NCBI RefSeq assembly: GCF_042242105.1
Contig: NC_092018.1
Span: 26,406,167 to 26,470,166 of the forward strand
Origin: Pempheris klunzingeri
Lineage: Eukaryota; Chordata; Actinopteri; Acropomatiformes; Pempheridae
Direction of reading: 5' to 3'
DNA length: 64,000 nt
The position numbers and the translations under genes are program-made. This document shows, in pieces, positions 11,901-22,859 of the stretch. A model generated the notes under the pieces. It made no database searches. It had not been told where the DNA came from and saw only the letters and a list, made by a program, of their open reading frames with translations. The stretch's first letter is position 1; each line of letters starts with the position of its first letter.

Positions 11901-14472
11901 GAAGGATAACATGGATATAATACACCGTTACTGATGAGTCGTTAAAGAGTGAAAGATGACGCCGTGATGTCAGAGTGCACCAAGGGAAGGCGACAGGTTG
12001 CTGGTTTTGCCCGTGTCATGACGCTAACACTAACCAGCCCTCTCTTTTTCTGTTTCCTCTCTTGTAGATCGACCCAAAGGTTGCGTTCCCTCGCAGAGCT
12101 CAGCCCAAGGTGAGTCCAACCGTCTCCCAGTGTTAGCTGTGCGTGCATTGTTTGCAGCAGGTTAGTGTGTGTCGAGCGTTTCAGTCTCTTATCGGGGCTA
12201 ATGCCTCGTAATCTGATGAACATGAGCAGCGCTGACATCACCGAACTGTTACGTGATTGTGGGTTAACAAAAACGTACGCAACTTTAGAGACATTCACTA
12301 TTGTTAAACCGACCTAAACGTGTGGATTGTATTTCAGGTACGCATTGTCCTGATCTCAGCTGGTTTGTCTGTTCCATTAACAACAACATGGTGTGAAACA
12401 GTAGGAATGCTGTTGTGTGCAGCCTTATAACGTTCACCTTAAAACAACACGTGTGGAAAAAAAAAAAAGGCTGCGTCATAGGTTCCTGTGCATAAAAGAC
12501 ACAAATGAAGAAACTGTGCATAAAAGACATAATTAATCATGGAAATTGTCTCAGTTTTTAATTGAGATGCTTATGGACAGAATTGTGGCATAATGCAAGA
12601 CACAATGAAAGAGAGTGAATCATCGCTGGGTTTTTAAAAAAAGACCCACTGCAGGTTCATGGGAGAAAAATATTTTTATTTTGATTTGAAATTTGCACAA
12701 ATGTCACAGTCTGGCTTCTATCGTGCTGCTGCTCGTACAAAACAAGTATTTCTTGTATCTCAGACACATCTCCAGTATTAATGGGTGTAAATCTAGCTGA
12801 CAACCTTTTTTCTTCGTATCAGATTCCTCACTAAAATCTAAGAAAATTGTATCCAAGGAAATGATATCCACTCACAGGACATGCTACTTTTAGATGATGA
12901 AGTATAATACCATGTGTAAACACAACCACTTAATGAAAACTGTGCTGTTAAATGCTGCTTATCTTCCCCTTTGTGTGACTGAGCACAAATAACTGCAACG
13001 CAAAGTGGAAGTGATGCTAAATTATAGCAGGCGCTGAAGGTTTGCTGCACTCTGGCCTCACTTTGTGTGCAACACAGGAAGAAGTACTTTACTTTATTCA
13101 GAATCAAGTCAGCAAACATCGCACATGAAACCCCGTCGGTCTGTTTGGGCTTCTTAGACTAAGTGAAAGTGAAGCCAACTAATGACACAAACTTCTATAC
13201 ATAAACATCATCTTTAGTATAATTACAGGTGGTCAATGAAAACTTCTTGTCAGCATCTCCTCAGGACACACGCATACAGTTACACTTCACAGATAAATGA
13301 CTGGTAAATGTGCTGTGAAAACACTTAATTCAGTTACTTATAACAAGCCCTCACTCGATTATTTACTGAGAGCAGCACTTCCTTCCTTCTAAATCCTTGA
13401 CTGAACTCTTCTTATTAACGTTGGAGAAATTAGCTGGTTTTGTTCCGTTTTCTTGATGATTAGAAAATTGTACACAACATGCCCAACGTTTTTATTATCC
13501 TTTTGGAAGTATAGGTTCCACTTAAAGAAAGTGAAGTTGTCTGCTACTTCTCATCTAAATGAGCTTGTAAGAGGAGAACGATGATGTTGTACAGCAGTAA
13601 AAACTGGTGTGTTACTGATTATTAGAGCTGAAACGATTTGTCATTTATTAGTCGATCAACAGAAAATTAATCGACAGCTACTTTGAAAATCGGGAAATCG
13701 TTTGATTTAAAAAAACCAAAGCAGAAATGCCAGCTCCTTAAATGTAAAGATTTACTGCTTTTCTCTGTTTTATATGATTGTAACTTGAATATCTGTTGGG
13801 TTTTGAACTGTTGATCGAAGAAACAAGTCATTTGGAGTGATCTAAAATTCTATGTAATAACCTTTACAGTACCCTTAAGGGCAAAAATAAACTGCTATCT
13901 CAACAGATGTGACATTCAATTAAAAATTTAGCAGTCAGTCTGAAACATTTGCTCATCGGTGCCTTTCCTCCGTTTACAGTTAGTGACTCGAACCAAGAAG
14001 ATCTTTGTGGGAGGCCTGTCAGTGAACACAACCATCGAGGATGTGAAACAGTACTTCGACCAGTTCGGGAAGGTGAGTGACGTGGTAAAGCTGTTCGGGT
14101 GTCACACTGCGGCTGAAAATGTTGGACGATATATATCAGCAATATCGTTTGGAATGGAAGCATTCTGTCAGCCATAATGGATTCACATAAGTTGCCGTCA
14201 GTGCGGAGAGAAATCAACAGCTTAGAAACGCGTAGTACCACATCCCACCAGCTCGGCCGAGTCTGATTCACCAGCAAATTCTCGGAGAAAAACTTCACTT
14301 GGAGTCGAGCGAGCGCCTGGAAGTGAAGGGGTTACTGCGAGGAGGAGGAGGAGGGCGAGAAAAGGAGGGAGAGAAAACTCTTGGAGAGGGTAGGAAGGGA
14401 AAAATAACGAGGCTGAGAGGCTCCGGGAGCAGCAGGCGAAGTTAGGGGGGACTTGAAGAGGGAGCAGAGAAG

Positions 14473-14503
<31 letters not shown>

Positions 14504-16176
14504 GAGGGGGAGAAAAGTTTTGTAGTGAATGTGTGGTGATGGTGAGGAAGGAGGAGGGATTATCAGAATCTGAATTAATCTGATGTAACAGCTGCTCCTA
14601 CCCACAACCCCCTCCTGGACCGTTACCGTGGTGACCTGGCTTGCCCATTGTCCCCAAGTAATTCTGTGGGTAAGGGGGTTTTGTTCTGAAGGAGGAGGGA
14701 TGAGGTGGTGTTCGGGGGTGTTAGCATGAGTGTGTGTTGGGTGGGGGGTCAACTCAGGAGTTTAGCAACAATAAATGCAAGTCGACCGACGCTGAAAAAG
14801 CTGCAAACTTACCGCTCAGTCTTCATTTTTGGAACGAATTTGCTCGTGTGTTTTTCTTATTTAAATATTTCCGTCCCAAAGTTGTGTCCAAGTTGTTATA
14901 TTCTGAGGACTCTGAAAGGCAGACTAGAAGATGGGCTGACAAAGGCACCGATGAGGGAGGGAGGGCCTGATTGAGAGAGGTTTGCGGAGGCGTAAGAGAG
15001 GGAACTGGGGCAAAGATGGGGTGTGTATTGGAGGGGGTGGGCGGTTTACGAGAGCCATTATGCCTCCGTACAAAGCTAGACAAATATTTTGTTAGTTTGT
15101 TCAGAGCTTATCTGCATACTGAAAGTTTCTGGATCGTTCGCACTCACTAAATGTGTCCTCTGATGTGAAGCTGACCGTCAGTAATGTGTGTGACTGAAGT
15201 GCCACAGGAGTTGCGGTCGATCCGGTGCAAAACAAGATAGAACAAAAATCATATAAAGTTTTTCGGCAAATTGTAGGTTCGCAATCTTCACCTCGAGCCC
15301 TCGAAACTTTTCAAAGTCAGACGCGTGAAGACTCCGTTCTAGCCGTCGCTTTTCCGACTGCGTGGCACTTTATTTTCAGTGCCAAAGGTTTGGCCTCGAG
15401 CTTCCCTGCGCTCCCTCCTCAATCATAACGTCTAGATGAATTTTTCCGAGAGAGATATCGAGGGATGGACGGTGAAATGCAGGCTCCAGCCATCCATGGA
15501 AGTTCCTGATTAGACTGCCTCACTGGACCTTTTGTGTCCCGTCCTGGTGAGGACAAAGGAGCGCGGAGAGGGATGGGCAGGGGATAACAGGGAAGATGAG
15601 AGGTGGAAAAAAAAGGATAAGAGGGAATATTGTCCGGCGGTACGCCATTAAAATACCCAGTGCTTGAAATATCGAGCAATGATGCGCAATTAACTCAGTT
15701 TGCGTTTTTTAACAGGAACTGCGTGTGTTGTTTCGATGTTTCGTTTTTATCCTTCGGGGCGAATGTGTGTAGTTTCAGTTTAGGCTGGGATTTTACAAGT
15801 TCCTGCGTCTAGCCTTGTTAAGTCTGGTTTTCAGTTTCGGCTCAAATTTAAATCTCTAGCGTGAGCGTGCTCTGGGTGTCGCCATCTTCTTGCGCCTTGC
15901 TCTCCTTACAAGTGATGGTTTAAAATTTTTGGAGATCTTTCTAACGCCAGGCCTCTTGGATGAAAGCGTCGGCTAAATGTTGAAAAAAAAAAAAAGAGTG
16001 TTTTTTGTAGAGTTGAACATGTTGCAGGCGCCGAGCAAATGTCAGGCTGGAAGGAAGCAGTGACTTGAGAGGCATCAGAGTAACAGGTCCTCTTTCACAC
16101 TGACACTCCTCACTCACCTTTGACCTTTCTGTAGGCAAATTGCCCTTGGGGGTCCACACACTCACACTCACACTCA

Positions 16177-16223
<47 letters not shown>

Positions 16224-16422
16224 CACACTGTGTGCTAGCACTGACTGAGTATAAGTGAGTATGCGACTATGACAAATTGTTCAGTGGACCATATCCAGTA
16301 AACTTATTATAGACCGAGAGCACAGATCCATTTACCAAATGTTTATTTGGACCTCTGTGTGCAGACTGGTGTGTAGCTCATGAGAGAGGTGAGGGGAAAA
16401 AAGAGTAGAACTTTGACATAAG

Positions 16423-16472
<50 letters not shown>

Positions 16473-17264
16473 GAATAGACACCTGTGTCTTTGCTCTATA
16501 AAGGGAGGCCGGGCCGGAGGGAGAGGTCAAAGGGAGAAGAGGAGGAGGAATTATGGCTGACTGTGCCAACAAACAAAGCCTCCAGGCCTCTTTGTTCTCC
16601 CTCTGCCTTTGTCTCTTCTTTCTCCTCCCTTTCCACTTTGACCCAATCTTTTTTTTTTTCCCCTCTTTCTTTCTCTCTCTTACAGGGCTTTCTGTGCTCT
16701 CTTTCACCATATCTCCACCTGTCGCTATTCCTCTCGCTATCAGCTCTCCCCTCTCATCGAGCCTCCACCTGCCCATAGGATTCACCTTTCTGCCTGTGAC
16801 TGGCTACTTTTTTTTTTGTCAGTGTTTCTCTCTTTGCGGCCTTCTTTGTCTCACTGGCACTGTCCCACTATTCATAAAGCATATTTGATGTTGGCTCAAG
16901 CTCTTTTATATGGACTTTTTGTACAGTTGCCATGGGAATGTCAAACTTCGGAGGCGAGGAAGGCAGTGGATTATGGTCTGTCTGTGAGAAGGATTGTGAG
17001 CGGGGCAGTTTAGCAGAAAACACAACGTCCAACTTTTCATGCCGCCCGTTCTGTCTGTTTGTCATGTACAGCGCCAGGGCTCGTTATACAGTGTTTCTCC
17101 ACATTTTCCTCTCTTTGCCCCCTCGGCCTCCTCTTTTTAACCTGTCGCTCATCTCCAGTCCCCTCCCTCTACCCCCTCCTTTCCGTCCATCTGTTGCTGA
17201 GCCTCCCTGCAGAACTTGAGAAGGGCTGAGGTCAGGCAATATGCCGCGTGGCAAGAGAGAGAGG

Positions 17265-17295
<31 letters not shown>

Positions 17296-20200
17296 CGCGC
17301 CACCTAAAAAACTGTGCTGTTTGTCTCCCCTCAGGTCGACGATGCCATGCTCATGTTCGACAAGACCACCAACAGACACAGAGGTGAGACACACTGACCC
17401 CTCTCTCCCTGCCCATTCATTCCCCGCATCCCTCCTTCTCTTCGTCGATTTACTACTCTTCCTCCAGTCCTTCCACCGTATCTATTGATCCCCCTCCACC
17501 CCCCACGGGCCTCCTTCCTGTGGGCTGAGCTGGAGGAGACGAACAGGGCTAGTCTAATTAGCCAGTCCGTTAATCTGGATCAGGATAAAGCCTCCTTAAG
17601 CACCTCCTCCCCACCCTGGGACTGATCGATTATGACAGCCTACCAGCTTTGCCCAGGCCTTCTGGCCAGGAAGGGAGGGAAGAAAGGATGAGTGCAGAAT
17701 AGCAGCATTGAAACGGGGGGGAAGGGGGGCAAAGTGTTAATCGGCTATTACAGCGCTGATTACTGGACTCTATTAGCTGCACTGCTGAACATAAAGGCCT
17801 ACTGACTAAGTCCGGCAAACTGCGTAAAATGTTTCCACTCCTAAACTTGACGCTTCCTCGCCAGGGTTTGGCTTTGTGACGTTCGAGAATGAGGACGTGG
17901 TGGAGAAAGTCTGCGAGATTCACTTCCACGAGATCAACAACAAAATGGTTAGCGGCTCGACTTGTGAACAACACTCTCACATCGCTGCGTTTTTCAGAAA
18001 CCACAGGTGCTGATTTGTCTTTTGTCTGTGAACAGGTGGAGTGTAAGAAAGCTCAGCCCAAGGAGGTGATGTCTCCCACGGGCTCAGCCAGGGGGCGCTC
18101 TCGTGTGATGCCCTATGGAATGGACGCCTTCATGCTGGGCATTGGTATGCTAGGTAAGATAGTATTGATCAGGACAGGAAGGATGTGCTGCACACATGAA
18201 CCTGACAATAAATATTCCTGCACTAAGGCCGCAGCTGCCTTTAAAGGTCACATGGTGCCTCATGGGGAGAAAGCTGACCACTTAACTGGGCTCAGCTCTC
18301 AACTCTCCACCGTGTAGCCCTGATTATCCAGACCTCAAACTTTAGAAGGGATCAAACAGTGCTGTGAAAAAAAAAAAATCTGCTGCTTCTTAGAATCTGT
18401 TCACAGTATTTTGACATATGCACCATTTTTACTTGTTAATACTTGCAGCCAAACATATTCAAACTACTAATTCACCAGATACATTCCAGTTATACATCAC
18501 ATTATAGTTGCTTTATTAATGCTTAACATTTAAATGAGTACTCCAGCAACTTAGTACTGCACCTCCATAAAGTTTTGGGAATCCCAAGTGACAGATTAAA
18601 TAAAGGACGATCAAAATAGAAGCGCCTGAGGCTGAATATATCCTGACTCTAGTGTGGGTCAAGCTCCAAAAACACTGAGACTGAAACCTCAGGTGTAAAA
18701 TTGGTGGAATGGCCCTTTAACGGTTCTTATCCTCTCATTGTCTTGAACATCATCCTTCGCAGGGCCAACTCATTATCAGATTTTAATTGAGCTCACAGTA
18801 GTTAGGTCCCGTCTGCGCACCTGAAGCTACACATGATGCACCAATGCTGCCACCTACTGTTCGGTCTGAGAACAGCACCTTCTCCTTCACCGTCTCACAG
18901 CTGTGATCAGACAGCGTAACCACACTTACAAACAACACAAACTATATTAAATTAGTTGTGGTATGTCGTGATGCTCGTGATAGATAACATTATTGTTATC
19001 TGCCTGAATGCTGTTCTGGGGTCAGTTCTCCAGGTGTCAGGTTGCATTCAAAGACAACCTCTGCAATGCGCAGTGCTGAGAGTGAAACAGAAGACAAAGT
19101 CAGCTGCTCAGTCTCTTTGTGGAGAAATCCAGACCATAGGACTAAAACATCACCCACCTGCATGTCACACACTGTACCAGGCTTCGCTGTTAGGGGGCAG
19201 CACAACCACACACCTGTTGTGTCAAGCATTTCCCTCTAATACCTCACTGATTCTGGCTCGCCCAGTCTCGTAACAGTGACTGCTTCCACAGGTTATCCGG
19301 GCTTCCAGACTGCCACCTACACCAGTCGGAGCTATGCTGGCATCACCCCTGGATACACCTACCAGTTCCCTGGTAATCACAGCACACTTTCTGTTTCTGT
19401 CGCATTAACTGAGAGATGAATACACAGCCATATTTAGCTATCAGGTGCATGTGTTCACCATTGCAGATGCATGGTGATAGGTGAGACGTGAAAGGAAACT
19501 TTGGCTCAGTTTGGTCACTTTGAATGCAATGAAAGCGCTGACGCTGAAATCATCCTCGTGTCCCCTGTAACCTAAACACACTCAAACAAAGGCTACATTT
19601 AGTGACTGAAGGAAATGAGCACTTTCAAAACAGAGAAGTACGACAGCTTGTGCTCGTTCTAAAGCAAAATAATCCTAAAGAACCTGCAGCACAGTCTTCT
19701 AGTTGTTTGATAGAGATACACAACCTGTGATGTAAAAGACACATTTATGCTTATTAATTGTTCACATATACATTATTTACCCAAGTACAGGAACACATTT
19801 GATGACATGATGATTGCACTACAGGAGCTGCAGTCATCAGAATTTACCCTCTAGAGACCTTGAATATCATGGTAATCCATTAAATAGTTGTCACGATATC
19901 TCGCTCACAACAAAAAAATCTCATGGTGGCACTAGAGGAGAAGTAAGGTGATCACCAAAGTCAATAGTATTCCCTGAATATCTGTACAAAATGCAATCCA
20001 TTAAATAGCTGCTGAGATATTTCTGTCCAGACCAAAGTGCTGGACAGACCAACGCTGCTATCCAAAGAGAAGTGCTGTAGCATAGCTGGATATGTTTTGA
20101 TTCCCTAAGCAGCGGCTAAAACATTGTTAAGTGGATGAACGGATGATTTCGGTGTCAGTGCTGTGATGAATGGATAAATAAACTTGAACCTGTGCAGCTG

Positions 20201-20347
20201 TGTGTTGAACTGACAGTAGACACACTGTCACAAATACAAACATGTTTCCATAGAAGCACGTGAAACTCTGTGAGTGTCAATGGCTGCTTGTAAAAATCAA
20301 GGAGTGGAATTGCAAATGCTTAGCTTGACTAGAAGTGTGTGTGTGTG

Positions 20348-20415
<68 letters not shown>

Positions 20416-20703
20416 ATGCACGTTAGCATGGCCGTGTATTTCACTGCAGTGTGTGCATGTGTGAGTTAATTCCAACATTATATGTTCAAATGAGACGTTT
20501 TGCATTCAGATGAAATCCCATCCTTGAACTGAAGTTACTAGTTTGTATGACAAATGCTGTATTTCTTGCTATTCTGTAATGTTTTTAACACCACTTTTTG
20601 GACTACAATCCATCCTTTAATTCCTGTTTGCATTCCTCAAACCCTGTGTATGGCAGTATGTACTCTCCACACCTCCTGTCCTCACCTCTGAGGTGTTTCC
20701 CTG

Positions 20704-20737
<34 letters not shown>

Positions 20738-22859
20738 CTCCTTGCTGGCGGTGGTGGTGTGTGTCTCAACAGCACTCTGATGTTTCTGTTTTAGAGTTCC
20801 ACTTAGAGAGGACTCCCCTTCTGACTTCACCCCACCCCCCTGAGCTCACAGGTCAGTCAGTCCCTCCTCTGGACTTTACAAGCAGCATGTTTTCAGTCTG
20901 CTACACGCCACGTTAGCATCAACACCTGATTACTCTTTGGTTTGCATGTTTGTGTTTGTCAGTCCTCCTCGGGCTCTATCTGAAGGCAGGATTGCTGACA
21001 GTAATGAGGATTTACTGTTCACCTTAAAGGCTTCCTCCACTGACCTCATCAACCCCCACTTTTTATATATACATATATATATATATATATACAGTATAAT
21101 CAACAGCAGTACACCTTTACTTCTACTTCCAGAAAGTCTCTGAGGTCACTGGAGTGAGACTTTAAGTTGTCTTATTAGTTAGCTGTACTGTGTTTGCACA
21201 CCAAGACATTTAACCCGGATTGTTTCTGTACTTTTCTGTCTCTTTAGCCATTCCTCTCACAGCATATGGACCAATGGCAGCAGCAGCCGCAGCAGCAGCA
21301 GTAGTTAGAGGTATGTATATTGAAAGGGCCTCCTTGTTTTACTTTTCTGACTGTGGCAATGCTCAGCCTGAATAAAATTCAATTCTATTTTCTCATATCG
21401 AACATGTGGAATTAAGGGGACTCACTTTATGATGTACAGAACTCAAGTAATTTTAAAAATGATTTAACTTATCAAACTATTTACACCAGCACTTGTTATT
21501 TCATCAGCTTCCCTGTTGATACTAGCAGATGCTACACTGAAAACATCCCACTTCAATAGAATCACACAAACATTATCGCTATGTACGGAGGCTGAGAACA
21601 GCAATTCTTGCAATCGTTTTTTTGAGTGCCGTTATCTCAAGATTACAAGTTAATTATTTTGTTATCTCAAGAAAACGAGCTTTGTTACTGCGAGATAACG
21701 AGATAATCAACCTGTTATCGCAAGGAAATTACTTCTATTGTCTATGACAAGGCACTTGTACCCATCCCATCTCACTTAAATACTAGAAGTCAGTCCTATT
21801 TTGTTTTCCCTAATTCACTGTTTTGCTGCTCCTAAAGCCTCCTGTCCTGCAAACATGCACAGGATCATCGATTTTTTGTGAGCTAAACGATAAAAGGCTC
21901 TTGGAATACCTCGTGTTCCTGTCCTATCTGTCGAAATACCTCCTGCCAGCATGACACCATCCAGCACAACCTCAGTCCAGTCACAGCCTCTGCTCTAATA
22001 GTGAGACAAATTAATGAGAAAACAAGCCTCATTATCTCAAAATAACAAAATAATTAACTTGTGATCTCAAGATAACGGCATTAAAAAAATAACTGCAAGC
22101 ACAGCTGTTCTCAGCTTCTGTTACCTAATGTCTTAAAGTAATTTAAACTGGCAATAATTAATTTTTATTCACTTCGGAGCTGTGAGAGAGAACCTCTACA
22201 GTAAATCTGGGGGCCACAAAACCAAAACAATGAGCTGAAAGACGCTGAAATGCTGATGGACACAGCTGAGTTGGATGATAATTGTCTGTGGGTTTGTCAC
22301 CCTTTACACTGGATCCATTGCTATTATAAAAACACTGTTTATAGCCACCTGATGCATGTGATCTGATCTGAAATCAGATTTGAGGAACTTTATGCAAATC
22401 AACAGTGTAATGTTTGTAAAGAGGCGTACCTCTTGTCCACATCAACTGATTTCAAATGTACAAGCCTTCAACCCTTGATTTGGACAAAGCGGGTGTTGTA
22501 ATTGTAAAATATTACATTTTTTGTTGTTTTTCTTGAACTTTTAGGCTCCACCCCGTCTCGCTCAGCTGGATTTTTAGGTACGAGCAGCCCGGGGCCGATG
22601 GCGGACCTTTATGGAACAGCCAGTCAGGAGTCGGCTGTCAGCAGTTACCTCAGTGCTGCGAGCCCCGCCCCAAGCACTGGATTCAGCCACAGTTTGGGGG
22701 TGAGACTCTCATTATGTGTTTTTGAACGTATTTGTCCTTGTCATAATTTAAAGCTGCAGGTCATGTGTCTCCCCCGAATCCAATCCAATGAGAGTACTTG
22801 TATGTTTGCTCCCACAGGGCCCGCTGATCGCCACGGCCTTCACTAACGGCTACCACTGA
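5739..22859 (+). CDS. msi1: Musashi RNA-binding protein 1 (14 coding exons)
   Basis: Musashi-1 binds UAG-containing mRNA sites and controls translation in neural stem cells. Coding exons: 5739-5797, 6117-6157, 6690-6771, 6917-7001, 12068-12109, 13980-14072, 17335-17383, 17865-17947, 18036-18153, 19292-19372, 20795-20851, 21248-21310, 22545-22699, 22818-22859. They sum to 1050 nt (349 aa) with consistent phases and GT-AG borders. RRM1 has KMFIGGL (RNP2, residues 21-27) and RGFGFVTF (RNP1, 61-68). RRM2 has KIFVGGL (110-116) and RGFGFVTF (150-157). The C-terminal half follows mammalian MSI1 closely: [35 protein letters not shown], a run of eight Ala (274-281) and the end [11 protein letters not shown]. 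An alternative human segment after VVRG is absent, as in shorter isoforms. Intron 4 (about 5 kb) and intron 6 (about 3.3 kb) are the large ones. Confidence 0.97.
5882..5929. repeat. (CA)n microsatellite in msi1 intron 1
   Basis: About 24 uninterrupted CA units, 60-odd bases after exon 1 of msi1. The open frames over it on both strands (runs of Thr-His or Cys-Val) are artefacts. Confidence 0.95.
7147..7181. repeat. (GT)n microsatellite in msi1 intron 4
   Basis: A GT tract with a single interruption near 7171 (gtgagtgtgt), close to the 5' end of intron 4. Confidence 0.85.
9620..9850. repeat. Possible interspersed repeat in msi1 intron 4
   Basis: The words ccaaactagttgtgatgtca and caaatcctgcttgtatgtaa read like a dispersed teleost repeat I remember from other fish introns. 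Ends and inverted repeats were not resolved, so this is a weak call. Confidence 0.3.
10048..10412 (+). promoter_or_regulatory. UAG-rich cluster in msi1 intron 4
   Basis: On the transcribed strand there are 19 TAG triplets in about 365 bases, many as GTAG or CTAG, against roughly six expected by chance. UAG is the core of the Musashi binding site. See the findings for the autoregulation hypothesis. Function is inferred only. Confidence 0.35.
11161..11539. mobile_element. piggyBac-like MITE in msi1 intron 4
   Basis: TTAA at 11161-11164 and TTAA at 11536-11539 bracket an element that starts AGGGTTGTCTCACC and ends GTGAAGCAACCCT. The ends are imperfect inverted repeats of about 16 bp. TTAA duplication and an AGGG terminus are typical of piggyBac-related miniature elements. 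It has no coding capacity. Confidence 0.7.
13622..13860. repeat. Dispersed hAT-type fish repeat in msi1 intron 5
   Basis: It contains agagctgaaacgatttgtca, ttagtcgatcaacagaaaat and taatcgacagctac, then the downstream words tttactgcttttctctgttt and aatatctgttgggttttgaa. This is the layout of a very common teleost non-autonomous repeat recalled from many fish genomes. The family name is from memory, and the ends are approximate. Confidence 0.6.
14474..14497. repeat. (GA)n tract within purine-rich msi1 intron 6
   Basis: A GA dinucleotide run inside a strongly purine-rich 14340-14520 segment. The long minus-strand frame here (Ser/Leu/Pro-rich) is a low-complexity artefact. Confidence 0.8.
16178..16221. 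repeat. (CA)n microsatellite in msi1 intron 6
   Basis: About 22 CA units, preceded by imperfect CACTCA repeats. It lies 205 bases upstream of a (TG)n tract of the same length (16427-16469), so the two are complementary within one intron. Confidence 0.95.
16427..16469. repeat. (TG)n microsatellite in msi1 intron 6
   Basis: An uninterrupted TG run of about 21 units, complementary to the (CA)n tract at 16178-16221 in the same intron. Confidence 0.95.
18533..18720. mobile_element. Degraded TTAA-flanked MITE in msi1 intron 9
   Basis: The right end reads GGTGGAATGGCCCTTTAA and closes on TTAA at 18717-18720. The left end, after TTTAA at 18529-18533, reads TGAGTACTCCAGCAA, a decayed inverted match. 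Same general class as the elements at 11161 and 49211, but weaker. Confidence 0.4.
19830..20100. repeat. Dispersed fish repeat in msi1 intron 10
   Basis: It contains ggtggcactagaggagaagt, gatcaccaaagtcaatag, atccattaaatagctgctga and gagatatttctgtccagacc in this order. From memory this is a widespread teleost repeat family. The internal duplication of 'atccattaaatag' (19876 and 19997) supports a repetitive origin. Confidence 0.55.
20335..20414. repeat. Long (GT)n microsatellite in msi1 intron 10
   Basis: About 40 GT units with one break near 20350. A second, shorter tract follows at 20706-20735 just upstream of exon 11. Confidence 0.95.
20706..20735. repeat. (GT)n microsatellite upstream of msi1 exon 11
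   Basis: Fifteen GT units ending about 60 bases before the exon 11 start. UG-rich RNA this near an acceptor is a known binding platform for splicing factors of the CELF and TDP-43 type. An effect here is only a possibility. Confidence 0.9.
21586..22125. mobile_element. Non-autonomous element with ~100 bp terminal inverted repeats, msi1 intron 12
   Basis: The left arm (GAGGCTGAGAACAGC, then GCCGTTATCTCAAGATTACA and AGTTAATTATTTTGTTATCT) is repeated inverted at the right end (ATAACAAAATAATTAACTTG, then ATCTCAAGATAACGGC and GCTGTTCTCAGCTTC). The arms are about 100 bases each with a few mismatches, and the internal part is unrelated unique sequence. This is a foldback/MITE structure. No transposase is present, and the target duplication was not resolved. 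Confidence 0.75.

Noticed and set aside
14222-14752. 176-aa minus-strand frame
   Set aside because: Low-complexity Ser/Leu/Pro from the purine-rich strand of msi1 intron 6.
15363-15384. Short hairpin TGGCACT/AGTGCCA in msi1 intron 6 as a microRNA
   Set aside because: A 7-bp stem with an 8-base loop is far too short for a precursor, and the flanks do not extend the pairing.
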